Shown in pieces: positions 12,600 to 23,512 of a stretch of DNA of 64,000 nt (the stretch's first letter is position 1; each line of letters begins with the position of its first letter). The translations under genes were made by a program, and so were the position numbers. The stretch covers positions 1,674,001-1,738,000 of the forward strand of contig OY482855.1 of NCBI GenBank assembly GCA_960531495.1. The letters are read 5' to 3'. The notes beneath the pieces are model-generated. The model searched no databases. It was not told where the DNA came from and saw nothing but the letters and a program-made list of their open reading frames with translations. This stretch comes from Zeus faber (lineage: Eukaryota > Chordata > Actinopteri > Zeiformes > Zeidae).

Positions 12600-15500
12600 A
12601 GAAAGATTTAAAGACTGAAAGATAGAATGAAAGAAAGATTGAAAGATTGAAAGATTGAAAGAAAGAATGAAAAAAAGATTGAAAGACTTAAAAAAATATT
12701 GAAAGATTGAAAGATTGAAAGAAAGAATGAAAAAAAGATTGAAAGACTTAAAAAAATATTGAAAGAAAGATTGAAAGATTGAAAGATAGAATGAAAGAAA
12801 GATTGAAAGATTGAAAGAAAGAATGAAAGAAAGATTGAAAGACTGAAAGAAAGAATGAAAGAAAGATTGAAAGTGCGAAAGAAAGAATGAAAGAATTAAA
12901 GAAAGATTGAAAGAAATATTGAAAGAAAGAATGAAAGATTGATAGAAAGAATGAAAGTAATAAAGATTGAAAGAAGGAATGAAGGAAAAGTTGAATGTTT
13001 GAAAGACTGAAAGAATGAATGAAAGAAAGATTGAAAGAAAGATTTTAAGAAAGGTTGAAAGACTGAAAGAAAGAATGAAAGAAAGAATGATTGAAAGATT
13101 GAAAGAAAGAATGAAAGATTGAAAGAAAGAATATAAGAACGATTGAAAGAAAGATTGAAAGTAAGATTGAAAGTTTGAAAGAAAGATTGAAAGAAAAATT
13201 GAAAGAAAGATTGAAAGACTGAAGGAAAGAATGAGTGAAAGATTGAAAGAAAGATTAAAAGAAAAAAAGATTGAAAGTATTAAAGACTGAAAAAAATATT
13301 GAAAGAAAGATTGAAAGATTGAAAGATAGAATGAAAGAAAGATTGAAAGATTGAAAGATTGAAAGAAAGAATGAAAGAAAGATTGAAAGACTGAAAAAAA
13401 TATTGAAAGAAAGATTGAAAGATTGAAAGATAGAATGAAAGAAAGATTGAAAGATTGAAAGATTGAAAGAAAGAATGAAATAAAGATTGAAAGACTGAAA
13501 GAAAGAATGAAAGAAAGATTGAAAGTGCGAAAGAAAGAATGAAAGAATTAAAGAAAGATTGAAAGATTGAAAGAATATTGAAAAAAAGAAAGAATGAAAG
13601 TAAGAAAGATTGAAAGAAAGATTGAAAGTAAAAAAGATTGAAAGAAAGAATGAAAGAAAAATTGAAAGATTGAAAGATTGAAAGAAAGATTTAAAGAAAG
13701 ATTTAAAGAAAGATTGAAAGACTGAAAGAAAGAATGAATAAAAGAATTAAAGAAAGATTGAAAGATCGAAAGATTGAAAGATTGAAAGAAAGATTGAAAA
13801 AAGAATGATTGAAAGAAAGAAAGATTTAAAGAATGAAAGATTTAAAGAAAGATTGAAAGACTAAAAGTAAGAATGAAAAAAAAGAATGAAAGAAAGATTG
13901 AGAGATTGAAACATTGAAAGAAAGAATGAAAGATTGAAAGAAAGAATGAAAGAACGATTGAAAGAAAGAATGAAAGAATGAAAGAAAGATTGAAAGATTG
14001 AAAGAAATATTGAAAGAAAGAGAGAATGAAAGTAAGAAAGATGGAAAGAAAAATTGAAAGATTGAAAGATTGAAAGAAAGAATTAAAGAAAGATTGAATG
14101 ATTGAAAGATTGAAAGAAAGATTGAAAGAAAGATTGAAGAAAGAAAGATTTAAAGAAAAAAAGATTTAAAGAAAGATTGAAAGACTAAAAGAAGGAATGA
14201 AAAAAAAGATTGAAAGAAAGATTGAAAAAAGAAAGAAAAGTTGAAAGAAAGATTGAAAGAAAGATTGAAAGATTGAAGGAAAGATTGAAAGAACGATTGA
14301 AAGAAAGAATGAAAGAATGAAAGAAAGATTGAAAGATTGAAATAAAGATTGAAAGTAATAAAGATTGAAAGAAGGAATGAAGGAAAAATTGAATGTTTGA
14401 AAGACTGAAAGAATGAATGAAAGAAAGCTTGAAAGAAAGATTGAAAGAAAGATTTTAAGAAAGGTTGAAAGACTGAAAGAAAGAATGAAAGAAAGAATGA
14501 TTGAAAGATTGAAAGAAAGAATGAAAGATTGAAAGAAAGAATATAAGAACGATTGAAAGAAAGATTGAAAGTAAGATTGAAAGTTTGAAAGAAAGATTGA
14601 AAGAAAAATTGAAAGAAAGATTGAAAGACTGAAGGAAAGAATGAGTGAAAGATTGAAAGAAAGATTAAAAGAAAAAAAGATTGAAAGTATTAAAGACTGA
14701 AAAAATATTGAAAGAAAGATTTAAAGACTGAAAGATAGAATGAAAGAAAGATTTAAAGATTGAAAGATTGAAAGAAAGAATGAAAGAAAGATTGAAAGAC
14801 TGAAAAAAATATTGAAAGAAAGATTGAAAGATTGAAAGATAGAATGAAAGAAAGATTGAAAGATTGAAAGATTGAAAGAAAGAATGAAAGAAAGATTGAA
14901 AGACTGAAAGAAAGAATGAAAGAAAGATTGAAAGTGCGAAAGAAAGAATGAAAGAATTAAAGAAAGATTGAAAGAAATATTGAAAGAAAGAATGAAAGAT
15001 TGAAAGAAAGAATGAAAGTAATAAAGATTGAAAGAAGGAATGAAGGAAAAATTGAATGTTTGAAAGACTGAAAGAATGAATGAAAGAAAGCTTGAAAGAA
15101 AGATTGAAAGAAAGATTTTAAGAAAGGTTGAATGACAGAAAGAAAGAATGAAAGAAAGAATGATTGAAAGATTGAAAGAAAGAATGAAAGATTGAAAGAA
15201 AGAATATAAGAACGATTGAAAGAAAGATTGAAAGTAAGATTGAAAGTTTGAAAGAAAGATTGAAAGAAAAATTGAAAGAAAGATTGAAAGACTGAAGGAA
15301 AGAATGAGTGAAAGATTGAAAGAAAGATTAAAAGAAAAAAAGATTGAAAGTATTAAAGACTGAAAAAAATATTGAAAGAAAGATTGAAAGATTGAAAGAT
15401 AGAATGAAAGAAAGATTGAAAGATTGAAAGATTGAAAGAAAGAATGAAAGAAAGATTGAAAGACTGAAAAAAATATTGAAAGAAAGATTGAAAGATTGAA

Positions 15501-16850
15501 AGATAGAATGAAAGAAAGATTGAAAGATTGAAAGATTGAAAGAAAGAATGAAATAAAGATTGAAAGACTGAATGAAAGAATGAAAGAAAGATTGAAAGTG
15601 CGAAAGAAAGAATGAAAGAATTAAAGAAAGATTGAAAGATTGAAAGAATATTGAAAGAAAGAGAGAATGAAAGTAAGAAAGATTGAAAGAAAGATTGAAA
15701 GTAAAAAAGATTGAAAGAAAGAATGAAAGAAAAATTGAAAGATTGAAAGATTGAAAGAAAGATTTAAAGAAAGATTTAAAGAAAGATTGAAAGACTGAAA
15801 GAAAGAATGAATAAAAGAATTAAAGAAAGATTGAAAGATCGAAAGATTGAAAGATTGAAAGAAAGATTGAAAAAAGAATGATTGAAAGAAAGAAAGATTT
15901 AAAGAATGAAAGATTTAAAGAAAGATTGAAAGACTAAAAGTAGGAATGAAAAAAAAGAATGAAAGAAAGATTGAAAGATTGAAAGATTGAAAGAAAGAAT
16001 GAAAGATTGAAAGAAAGAATGAAAGAACGATTGAAAGAAAGAATGAAAGAATGAAAGAAAGATTGAAAGATTGAAAGAAATATTGAAAGAAAGAGAGAAT
16101 GAAAGTAAGAAAGATGGAAAGAAAAATTGAAAGATTGAAAGATTGAAAGAAAGAATTAAAGAAAGATTGAATGATTGAAAGATTGAAAGAAAGATTGAAA
16201 GAAAGATTGAAGAAAGAAAGATTTAAAGAAAAAAAGATTTAAAGAAAGATTGAAAGACTAAAAGTAAGAATGAAAAAAAAGATTGAAAGAAAGATTGAAA
16301 AAAGAAAGAAAGATTGAAAGAAAGATTGAAAGAAAGATTGAAAGAAAGAATGAAAGTTTGAAAGAAAGATTGAAAGAAAGATTGAAAGAAAGATTGAAAG
16401 ACTGAAAGAAAAAATGAAAGAAAGATTAAAAGAGAGATTGAAAGATTGAAAGATTGAAAGAAAGAATGAAAGATTGAAAGAAAGAATGAAAGAATGAATG
16501 AAAGATTAAAAGATTGAAAGAAATATTGAAAAAAAGAAAGATTGAAAGTAAGAAAAATTGAAAGAATGAATGAAAGAAACAAAAAAAGACTGATAAAAAG
16601 AAAGAATGTTTGAGAGATCAAAATATTTAAAGAAAGAAAGATTGAAAGAAAGATTTTAAGACTGAATTAAAGAATTAAAGAAAGATTGAAAGAAAGGTTG
16701 AAAGATACAATGAAAGAAAGATTGAAAGATTGAAAGTTGTAAAGAAAGATTGAAAGAAAGATTTAAAGAAAGATTGAAAGACTAAAAAAAGAATGAAAGA
16801 AAGATTGAAAGGTTGAAAGAAAGAATGAAAGAATGAAAGAAAGATTGAAA
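12600..16850. repeat. about 2.07-kb higher-order repeat, two tandem copies
   Basis: Rare variants repeat at a constant offset. ATATAAGAACGATTG is at about 13131 and 15204, GTGCGAAAGAAAG at about 13524 and 15597, and GATCGAAAGATTG at about 13763 and 15837, each 2073-2074 bp apart. Within each copy the same markers recur at about 655-705 bp, so the 2.07-kb unit is itself made of roughly 0.67-kb sub-units. Boundaries are estimated. Confidence 0.7.
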
Positions 16851-17474
16851 GATTGAAAGAAAGTTTGAAAGAGAGATTTAAACAAAGAAAGATTGAAAGT
16901 AAGAAAGATTGAAAGATTGAAAGAAAGTTTGAAAGAAAGATTTAAAGAAAGAAAGATTGAAAGAAATATTGAAAGAAAGATTGAAAGATTGAAAGAAAGA
17001 TTGAAAGATTGAAAGATTGAAATAATGATTGAAAGTTTGAAAGAAAGATTGAAAGAAAGATTTAAGGAAAGAAAGATTGAAAGTAAGAAAGATTGAAAGA
17101 AATATTGAAATAAAGATTGAAAGATTGAAAGAAAGATTGAAAGAAAGAATGAAAGAAAGATTGAAAGAAAGATTGAAAAAAAGAAAGATTGAAAGAAAGA
17201 TTGAAAGACTGAAGGAAAGAATGAAAGAAAGATTGAAGGAAAGATTGAAAGAAAGATTGAAAGAAAGAAAGATTGAAAGAAAGATTGAAAGATTGAAAGA
17301 TTGAAAGAAAGAATGAAAAATTGAAAGAAAGAATGAAAGAACGATTGAAAGAAAGAATGAAAGAATGAAAGAAAGATTGAAAGATTGAAAGAAAGATTGA
17401 AAGAAAGATTTAAAGAAAGATTGAAAGACTGAAAGAAAGATTGAAAGAACGATTGAAATAAAGGAGAACGAAAG

Positions 17475-17590
17475 AAAGGTTGATCCATTAACATCAGCAC
17501 AACCCCATTGTGTTTATTGTTCTATGATAAGATTGAAAGAAAGATTGAAAATAAGATTGAAAGAAACAAAGATTGAAAGAAAGATTTAAA
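17475..17590. other. satellite edge with short non-satellite island
   Basis: About 50 bp of unrelated sequence (17480-17528, beginning TTGATCCATTAACATCAGC) interrupts the satellite. A last 60 bp of GAAAGATT words then leads into ordinary DNA. This is the right edge of block B. Confidence 0.7.
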
Positions 17591-17727
17591 AAAAATGAGT
17601 ACTAGTCACTTTTAAAAAATCATTTGTCCTATGGATTAAATGCCATACACACTTGCATCTCTCCCCTCCCACCCCACACACATTCACATGACCAATCCTC
17701 CCAACACCCACACACACATGCGTACAT

Positions 17728-17764
<37 letters not shown>

Positions 17765-17788
17765 CACAGGAATAAATGTACCCGTACA
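17591..17788. repeat. AC-rich flank with (CA)n microsatellite
   Basis: C- and A-rich flank of the Gypsy insertion. A (CA)n run covers about 17728-17761. A segment near 17670 (CACACACATTCACAT and neighbours) is echoed on the other side of the element near 20293. No gene is visible. Confidence 0.75.
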
Positions 17789-18291
17789 TGTTAGGCCCAC
17801 GGCCTCCCAGCGCCACTAGAGGCCGCCCTTGCCCCATCTGCAGCTCCCTACTCAGACCCAATTGCACACACCTGGGATCAATTACCCGCACTGTATTTAG
17901 CCCCAGCTTCCTAGCCATTCCTTGCCAGACCGTCAACTAGCTTTCCCCGAGTTGCATCGCGATTGGCTCCCTTCCTAGTTCCTAGTTCCTAGTTCCTAGT
18001 TCCCAGTTCCCAGTTCCAAGTTCCTAGTTTATGTCTTGTTGTCTCGCCTTCCCTTCACCTGTCTGTCTCCGCTTGTCGACCAGGACTCTCCACCCAGCCT
18101 AGTTCCCCGTCTCTCCACCCGGATCCTGGACCCCATCTCCTGGTCATCATCGTCCCTGCCCTGCCCTGCTCCATCCCCTCCCGACCAGGTCCCCCCGGCC
18201 AGCTCCACCGTCCCAGTTAATAAACATCCCTTGCCTGCCTCCCGTGTCCCTGTGTCGTGCGTTTGGGTTCCTCCCTGTTCGGGTCGTGACA
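17789..18291 (+). repeat. Gypsy 5' LTR
   Basis: 503 bp starting TGTTAGG and ending GTGACA, so with TG...CA ends. It carries a run of the heptamer CTAGTTC and variants (about 17975-18030) and a polyadenylation signal AATAAA at 18219-18224. From about 17933 on, it matches 19806-20183. Confidence 0.85.
18219..18224 (+). promoter_or_regulatory. AATAAA polyadenylation signal in 5' LTR
   Basis: AATAAA lies in the LTR, with the same hexamer at 20103-20108 in the 3' LTR. Its position, 67 bp before the LTR end, suits the R region. Confidence 0.6.
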
Positions 18292-18312
18292 GTACGGTCT
18301 GGCCAGGAAAAC

Positions 18313-19260
18313 ATGGACCCAGCCGACACAGAAGGGCTCCGCCGCGCACTCCGGGACAGAGGAGTGTTGCTTGGGCAACATGACCGGGTCCTCCGGGACA
18401 TCGCGGAACACCTCCGGACCATCTCTGCGGCCGTCAGCAGCCTGCAGGGCCCTCCGGCCCCCGTGGCCTCCCCTGCTCCTCCGACCTGCCCTCCTTCCCC
18501 CACCAGGGCTCCCAGCGCCTCTCTCGTTCCCCCTGAGCCCCACGTTCCGGCTCCAGCGCCTTACGACGGCGATTTCGGCACCTACCGCGCCTTCCTTGTG
18601 CAGTGCGCGGTGGTTTTCCAACAGCGGCTGTCGTCGTACGACTCCGATAGTGCCCACATCGCGTTCCTCATCTCCTGCCTGAGAGGGGCGGCTCTCGGCT
18701 GGGGTTCCGCGGTTTGGAGTCAGGGGGGTCCCGTGAGTCTCTCCTACGATCTGTTTACCCGCGAAATGAGGAGAGTCTTCGACCACCCAGTTTGCGGCAA
18801 GGAGGCCGCCAGAAGACTCCTCTCCCTCCGCCAGGGTTCCCGTAGCGTCGCCTCCCTCGTCGTCGAGTTCCGGACTCTAGCCGCGGAAAGCGGCTGGAAT
18901 GACGGAGCCCTGCAGGACGTGTTCCAGCGTGCCCTGAACGACGAGTTGCGGGACGAGCTGGCACGGCGGGACGAGCCCACGGACCTGGACCAACTAGTGG
19001 AGACCTCAATCCGCCTGGACAACCGGCTACGGGAGCGCCATCGCGAGAGGGAGGGGGCGAGCCTCCAGTCCGTGCCTCCCGCCTGGGCGGCCACGCCCCA
19101 GTCTCCAGCGCCCGCTACTCTTGGGCGCCGCACAAGTCCCCCGACTCTCTCCGATGCCGAGCCAATGCAGCTTGGTCGCTCCCGGATCTACCCAGAGGAG
19201 CGAGCACGCCGCCTACAGACCGGTGCCTCTCTGTATTGCGGTCGGCTGGGACACCTCTGA
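18313..19260 (+). pseudogene. Gypsy gag
   Basis: Capsid-type Gag of a fish Gypsy element, which packages element RNA in a cytoplasmic particle. I take the ATG at 18313 (MDPAD...), just after the 5' LTR, which gives 315 codons; an upstream in-frame start at 18244 lies inside the LTR. The N-terminus is a helical segment (RRALRDRGVLLGQHDRVLRD), then a Pro/Ala linker to about residue 80. The capsid core follows (FGTYRAFLVQCAVVFQQR, then ALGWGSAVW and a basic Arg/Glu stretch). The zinc knuckle at the end is broken twice: the first Cys is a Ser, and a TGA at 19258 falls between the His and the last Cys. After that stop the same frame stays open into RT. Confidence 0.88.
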
Positions 19261-19911
19261 GCCACCTGCCCGGTCCGGCCACGAGAGGGCGACTCCTCGG
19301 TAGGGCTACGCTCCGGCCGCTCCTTACCACGTCATCGCCCCTATGACTGCGCAATCAACCTCCTGCCAGGCGCCCCCCTCCCCTGCAGTCGCCTGTATAA
19401 CGTCTCCCGGTCTGAACAGGAGGCCATGGAGACTCACATCCGCGACTCTCTCGCTGCCAGGATTACTCGTCCCTCGTTTTCTCCGCTAGGCGCAGGGTTC
19501 TTCTTTGTTGCGGAGAAGGACAAGACCCTCCGTCCTTGCGTCGATTTCAGGGGACTGAACGATATCACGATCAAAGACAAGTACCCCTTGCCCCTGATGG
19601 ATTCAGTCTTCGTCCCCATCCAGGGGGCCACCCACTTTTCCAAGCTGGACCTCCGCAACGCTTACCACCTGGTCCGCATCCGCAAAGGGGACGAGTGGAA
19701 GACTGCCTTTAACACCCCGCTCGGTCACTTTGAGTACCTTGTTATGCCCTTTGGGCTGTCAAATGCCCCAGCGGTCTTCCAGGCCCTAATTAACGGGAGG
19801 TTAGCAACTAGCTTTCCCCGAGTTGCATCGCCGCGTCAGCCGTGTCAGCCGCGTCAGCGATTGGCTCCCTTCCTAGTTCCTAGTTCCCAGTTCCAAGTTC
19901 CAAGTTCCTAG
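19261..19911 (+). pseudogene. Gypsy pol fragment (RT fingers and start of palm)
   Basis: This is in the same frame as gag. It reads through the rest of the zinc knuckle and then directly into [15 protein letters not shown], the segment that precedes RT in these elements. The protease with its Asp-Ser/Thr-Gly is deleted, and the deletion kept the frame. RT follows from the Met codon at 19426: [18 protein letters not shown], the motif A region [13 protein letters not shown] (catalytic Asp present), then the motif B region [14 protein letters not shown]. At about 19797 it breaks off into LTR sequence, so the YxDD motif and everything after it are lost. The last 37 or so codons to 19911 are LTR read in frame, not RT. 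Confidence 0.88.
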
Positions 19912-20183
19912 TTAATGTCTTGTTGTCTCGCCTTCCCTTCACCTGTCTGTCTCCGCTGGTCGACCAGGACTCTCCACCCAGCCTGGTTCCCCGTCTCTCC
20001 ACCCGGATCCTGGACCCCATCTCCTGGTCATCATCGTCCCTGTCCTGCCCTGCTCCATCCCCCCCCGACCAGGTCCCCCCGGCCAGCTCCACCGTCCCGG
20101 TTAATAAACATCACTTTATTATTTGCCTGCCTCCCGTGTCCCTGTGTCGTGCGTTTGGGTTCCTCCCTGTTCTGGTCGTGACA
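19804..20183 (+). repeat. Gypsy 3' LTR, 5'-truncated
   Basis: Matches the 5' LTR from about 17933 onward and ends GTGACA. Differences: an extra 27 or so bases built from GCGTCAGCC-like repeats near 19832, fewer CTAGTTC heptamers, and an extra CTTTATTATT stretch after AATAAA (20103-20108). The first 140 or so bases of the LTR are absent because the pol deletion ends inside it. Confidence 0.85.
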
Positions 20184-20188
20184 GTACA

Positions 20189-21300
20189 TCCAGTATGTAT
20201 ACACACACAGTCATGTTAACCTATACACTGTGGTTTAAACAGGACTACGTACTACCCATATGCACTCACAGCACTGTGTATATCCTCTCCCACCACACAC
20301 ATTCACATAACAAACCGTCCCGGCACACACACACACACACACACACACACAATGATGCAAGTCATATCAACACAGCTGAAGCCGCCTTGTGTTATGAATT
20401 CCTCTCATGCCGCAGCCTTCAGCTCTCCAGTAGCTCTCCAGCAGCTCCTCGTGTCCCAGCAGAGCTGCCGTGCAGTTGTTCTGCTGCTAAAGGCTGTCAA
20501 CGTTCAGCGGGCGGACGCTCGTTTGCCCCCACCCTCCGAGCTCCCCTGCCATCCAGGGTCCTTCTGACCCCCCCCCCCCCCCCTTTAGCAGGGAGCTTGC
20601 CATACTGCTTCTGTGTGTGGCCAGAGTCCACCGCTGCACACATCCCCTGGCCGACACGGCCCGTTGTGTTGTTTTTTTTTTTATAATAGGGGGGATAAAC
20701 AAAGTGTGTGTGTGGCGGAACAATCTCACGGGTTACAGGGGCCAAGTTGGGTTCACCTGTCGACGATGACGAAGCCCGGCATTGACGTGCAAGCTTGGCG
20801 GCGGTAGTGGAGTCGGGTGGTGGGGGTAGGCAGACTCAGAGCTTTACAAGGAGCGGGGCCGGGAAATGTGGCGCACGGCTGAAGGCGACGTAGCTAAATC
20901 ACCTCCACGGGGTGTTTACGGGGAAGGATCATTAGCGAGCTCGGCTACCTGCGTTACCCCTCGCTCTCCCTCCGTCAGCGTTTCGGCAGGAGTCCAGGGA
21001 GTCTGATGCCCTCATTAATAAAGATTACTATCTTATCCTACAATGAATAGTAGTAATTTTAATAATTATGCCGAACAGCGATAAACTTAATCTCATTAAA
21101 TTAATGCCCAATCGTTCTTCTTTACAAAGAATAATCCACGTATTCATAATAATAAATAATAATTTGGTTATCAAAATGCGTCATTATAGACGTTTTTTTT
21201 TATATCTTAATGGTATATTTTGTACGATCACATTAGCATGATGTAATTATAATTTTGGGAATGCATTATTAAAATGTATTAAAATAATTTATTTGGATGG
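20189..21300. other. unassigned sequence with simple repeats
   Basis: It contains an (AC)n run at about 20323-20350, a 16-C run at 20568-20583 and a T run near 20672. A CpG-rich stretch of about 250 bp (20745-21000) could be an old promoter or exon, but I cannot tie it to a gene. AT-rich DNA follows. Reading frames here overlap simple repeats and show no domain. Confidence 0.5.
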
Positions 21301-22676
21301 AGTAATTTTTTGGAGAAGCTTCCGCATTGCGGGAGGAGAACGTCTGAGAGAAGCACACTATATTTACCCTATCTCCTCATGCCGTGACTGTGCCCAATAT
21401 TGAAACAGCAGAAGAAGAACGGGGGCAATAAAATGGATATAGAGTAAGTGCACGAAAAAAAAATGTTTTAGAAAGTTAACTTTTCAATTGTTACACGTTT
21501 TTGCTGTTAAATGCTAGCAGTTTTGTGTTATAACACGATATAACACGGAGAGATTATGCATGCAAAAGTTAATGACTTTGTTTTATTTTATAAAGCCGTT
21601 TTTAACATGCACAGTATCTAGCTTTAGTTAAATGTGTGTTGGAGTGGAGTGTTAACTAGCATTTAGATTTAGTTTACTGTGTGTTGGTGCAGGGAGACGG
21701 TACTGTGAGAGAGAGACGGTTTTCAAACAGACAGACGGACCCGCTAGCTAAGTTTCACTTGATCGGTTCTCCACCAAAGCGTGCTGAGAGAGTCCGGACT
21801 GTTTTTTTCCAGTTTAGACTTTATTTGAAGGTACAATGGTACCTCGACTTATGACTGCATCTACTTACTAATCCAAGATACGATAGTCGCGAAAATTAGC
21901 ATCGTCTTACGACTGACTGCTCCAAGATACGACCGTGGAAATTTGTAGTTGGCGCGTCGGCGTCAGTCAGCGGGCGACCTACATCGTGTGTGCACGTTGT
22001 TCGTGGCTTATCGATTTTTTTTTCATATTTACTGTGTTTGTGCTGTGCATTTTGTTTTTTTGTTTTTTAACTTATGAAAGCAATATGTGCTCTCTGTCAT
22101 TTGGGTGGGCCGGCTGTACAAGTGGTTGCCTGCTGAAATAGAATATTTTCTGCAATGATATCTGTTATCCTCGGGCAGTGCCTGACTTTAAGGATAAACA
22201 GTAAAAGATAACATTTATAAAGTCGCGATCATGTGGGACATCTGGAACAATCACAGCATCCCATTTTGCTGGTTCATACACATTGCTGTATGGAGGTGAT
22301 TTAGCAGCATGAGAAATGTACCACTGAATTTTGGAGTCCTAAATAGTTGTAACTGGTTCTAATGTTGTGGCTGATCGGTGTGTATGTTGTTGTATGATGT
22401 TGTTGTGATTTTATTTTTTCCTATTGAAATAAAAAAAAATGAAAGTCAAACCTGATTTTAAATTTCACTCATCCTTTGGTCATGAAATGGAAAAATAATT
22501 TTTCAATTTTGATTTTTGTATCTCCAAAAAAGCAAAATTTGAAAACCACTCATACCCCATTTTTTCCATTTGTGATTCTGAATTGAGAATAGAGTAACCA
22601 AAAGATACAGCGATTGAAAGACCTGGTCTACACTCCTAATTGTATTTGTCCTTTTACATTTCTATTTCTATCTTAG
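21301..22676. other. AT-rich unassigned sequence with possible mariner-type end
   Basis: The segment at 21830-21945 (GGTACCTCGACTTATGAC, then repeated 'AAGATACGA' words) resembles the end of Tigger-like mariner elements, which often read 'TACCTCGACTTACGA'. No second end or transposase is visible. Nothing else in the stretch is recognisable. Confidence 0.35.
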
Positions 22677-22900
22677 AAATCTCTGAGAGAAGGAGGTGGT
22701 TACCTGAGGAGGTCCATGCGGTGGAAAAGAACCTGAAGGCTTTCATTGAAAGTGGTAAAGTGCCGGGAAGGACTGAGTGTGATGCATGTATTAGAGCTTC
22801 ACCTGAAGCTCTAAACCAGCGAAGCTGGACTGCATTGAAGTACTATGTAAAAAATCGTATCACTGCCATCCAATGCGAAAGTGCGAGAAGAATTTATTAA
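22677..22900 (+). pseudogene. SANT/Myb-like coding exon, gene unknown
   Basis: A likely terminal coding exon. A long pyrimidine tract ends in TCTTAG at 22671-22676. About 74 codons then stay open to a TAA at 22898-22900. The peptide has RRRWLPEEVHAVEK near its start and RSWTALKYYVKNRITAI near its end, with ECDAC between. The spacing (tryptophans about 50 residues apart, W..EE..AV then R.W..LK.YVKNRI) looks like SANT/Myb-like modules in uncharacterised fish proteins, but this is recognition from memory. Entry is in phase 1 (one base needed from the previous exon). No matching upstream exon was found: ATGGATATAGA followed by GTAAGT at 21433-21443 gives the wrong phase. It could be a live last exon or a relic. 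Confidence 0.4.
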
Positions 22901-23106
22901 TAGAGTTGTTAAAGCATTTGCTCAAACATGTTGGTTCACGTTGCTCAAAAATGTTGGTTCATTTGATGCAACTTCATTTTTGATGATGTTTGTGTTGTTC
23001 GTTGGCATCCTGAGTACCCAGGTATACACTGGAGTTCAACTAGTTATTGATTTTATCAGGCGAAAACATTGATAATTAGTAGTTAGGTGCAGTCAAAGGC
23101 CGCAAG

Positions 23107-23512
23107 TCAATTCATCTGCTGATAACAACTGACTCTACGGTGGCCAACGGGAAAACTCTGCAACTAAAGAAAATACATGTAAATAGACAAAACGCAAGCA
23201 AATTTAGAAAATGTCATCATCAATTTGACAACACAGGCAACAACACAATGGAAAAGTTCACGAAGGAACAAACTTAAAATAAAAACATCAAGAAATGTTT
23301 GTGTATCATATCTGATATATTCCCCAAATGAAGTGTCCGTGGTGAATTGCTTTTAAGTTTGTTTCTGTGCAAATGTTTCCATTGTTTTGCATCTCTTGCC
23401 TGTGTTGTCAAATTGATGATGATGTTTTCTGAATTTGCTTGTGTTTTGTCTATTTGCAGTGAGTTTTCCTGCCGACCACCGTAGGGTAGGTTTTTATCAG
23501 CAGATTAATTGA
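23107..23512. mobile_element. foldback (long inverted repeat) element
   Basis: The two ends are long inverted repeats. 23107-23280 (from TCAATTCATCTGCTGATAA) pairs with 23345-23512 (ending TTATCAGCAGATTAATTGA), leaving a loop of about 65 bp. Inside the arms, CATCATCAATTTGACAACAC pairs with GTGTTGTCAAATTGATGATG. The arms carry small differences, so the copy is not new. An imperfect 30-bp direct repeat (TAGTTAGGTGCAGTCAAAGG on the left, TAGTTAGGTGCAGGCAAAGG on the right) flanks it at about 23080 and 23519. No coding capacity; most likely a MITE or foldback transposon of unknown superfamily. Confidence 0.75.

Larger units (their letters stand above)
2899..17474. repeat. GAWW satellite, block B
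   Basis: This is 14.6 kb of the same four-base-word satellite, with variants that mark higher-order units. They include GAGAGATCAAAATATTT, GATCGAAAGATTG, GTGCGAAAGAAAG and ATATAAGAACGATTG. No unrelated insertion is visible inside. Large sub-blocks repeat: about 7261-9060 corresponds to 16180-17460 with an indel of roughly 540 bp. Frames of 99-341 codons on the minus strand are composition artefacts. Confidence 0.95.
17784..20188 (+). mobile_element. deleted Ty3/Gypsy LTR retrotransposon
   Basis: A non-autonomous Gypsy element with two LTRs, gag and the start of RT. Order: GTACA (17784-17788), 5' LTR (17789-18291), gag (18313-19260), RT start (about 19315-19800), shortened 3' LTR (about 19804-20183), GTACA (20184-20188). 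The two GTACA words look like a 5-bp target duplication. However, GTAC also follows the 5' LTR internally, so the right copy could be partly chance. The protease, most of RT, RNase H, integrase and the first 140 or so bases of the 3' LTR are missing. The body is GC-rich compared with the surrounding AT-rich DNA and satellite. It could move only with help from an intact relative. Confidence 0.88.

Noticed and set aside
1-17474. CRISPR-like array of short repeats
   Set aside because: There are no unique spacers or fixed direct repeat, and the context is a eukaryotic genome. It is satellite DNA.
17586-17936. Minus-strand 116-codon frame with a Cys/Val run
   Set aside because: It runs over the (CA)n microsatellite and into the Gypsy LTR; the Cys-Val run is translated repeat.
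18217-19133. Overlapping frames on the opposite strand of Gypsy gag
   Set aside because: GC-rich antisense shadows of gag without homology.
21433-21443. First exon ATGGATATAGA with donor GTAAGT joining the SANT-like exon at 22677
   Set aside because: The phase is wrong: the join gives an immediate TGA. An intermediate exon would be needed and none was found.
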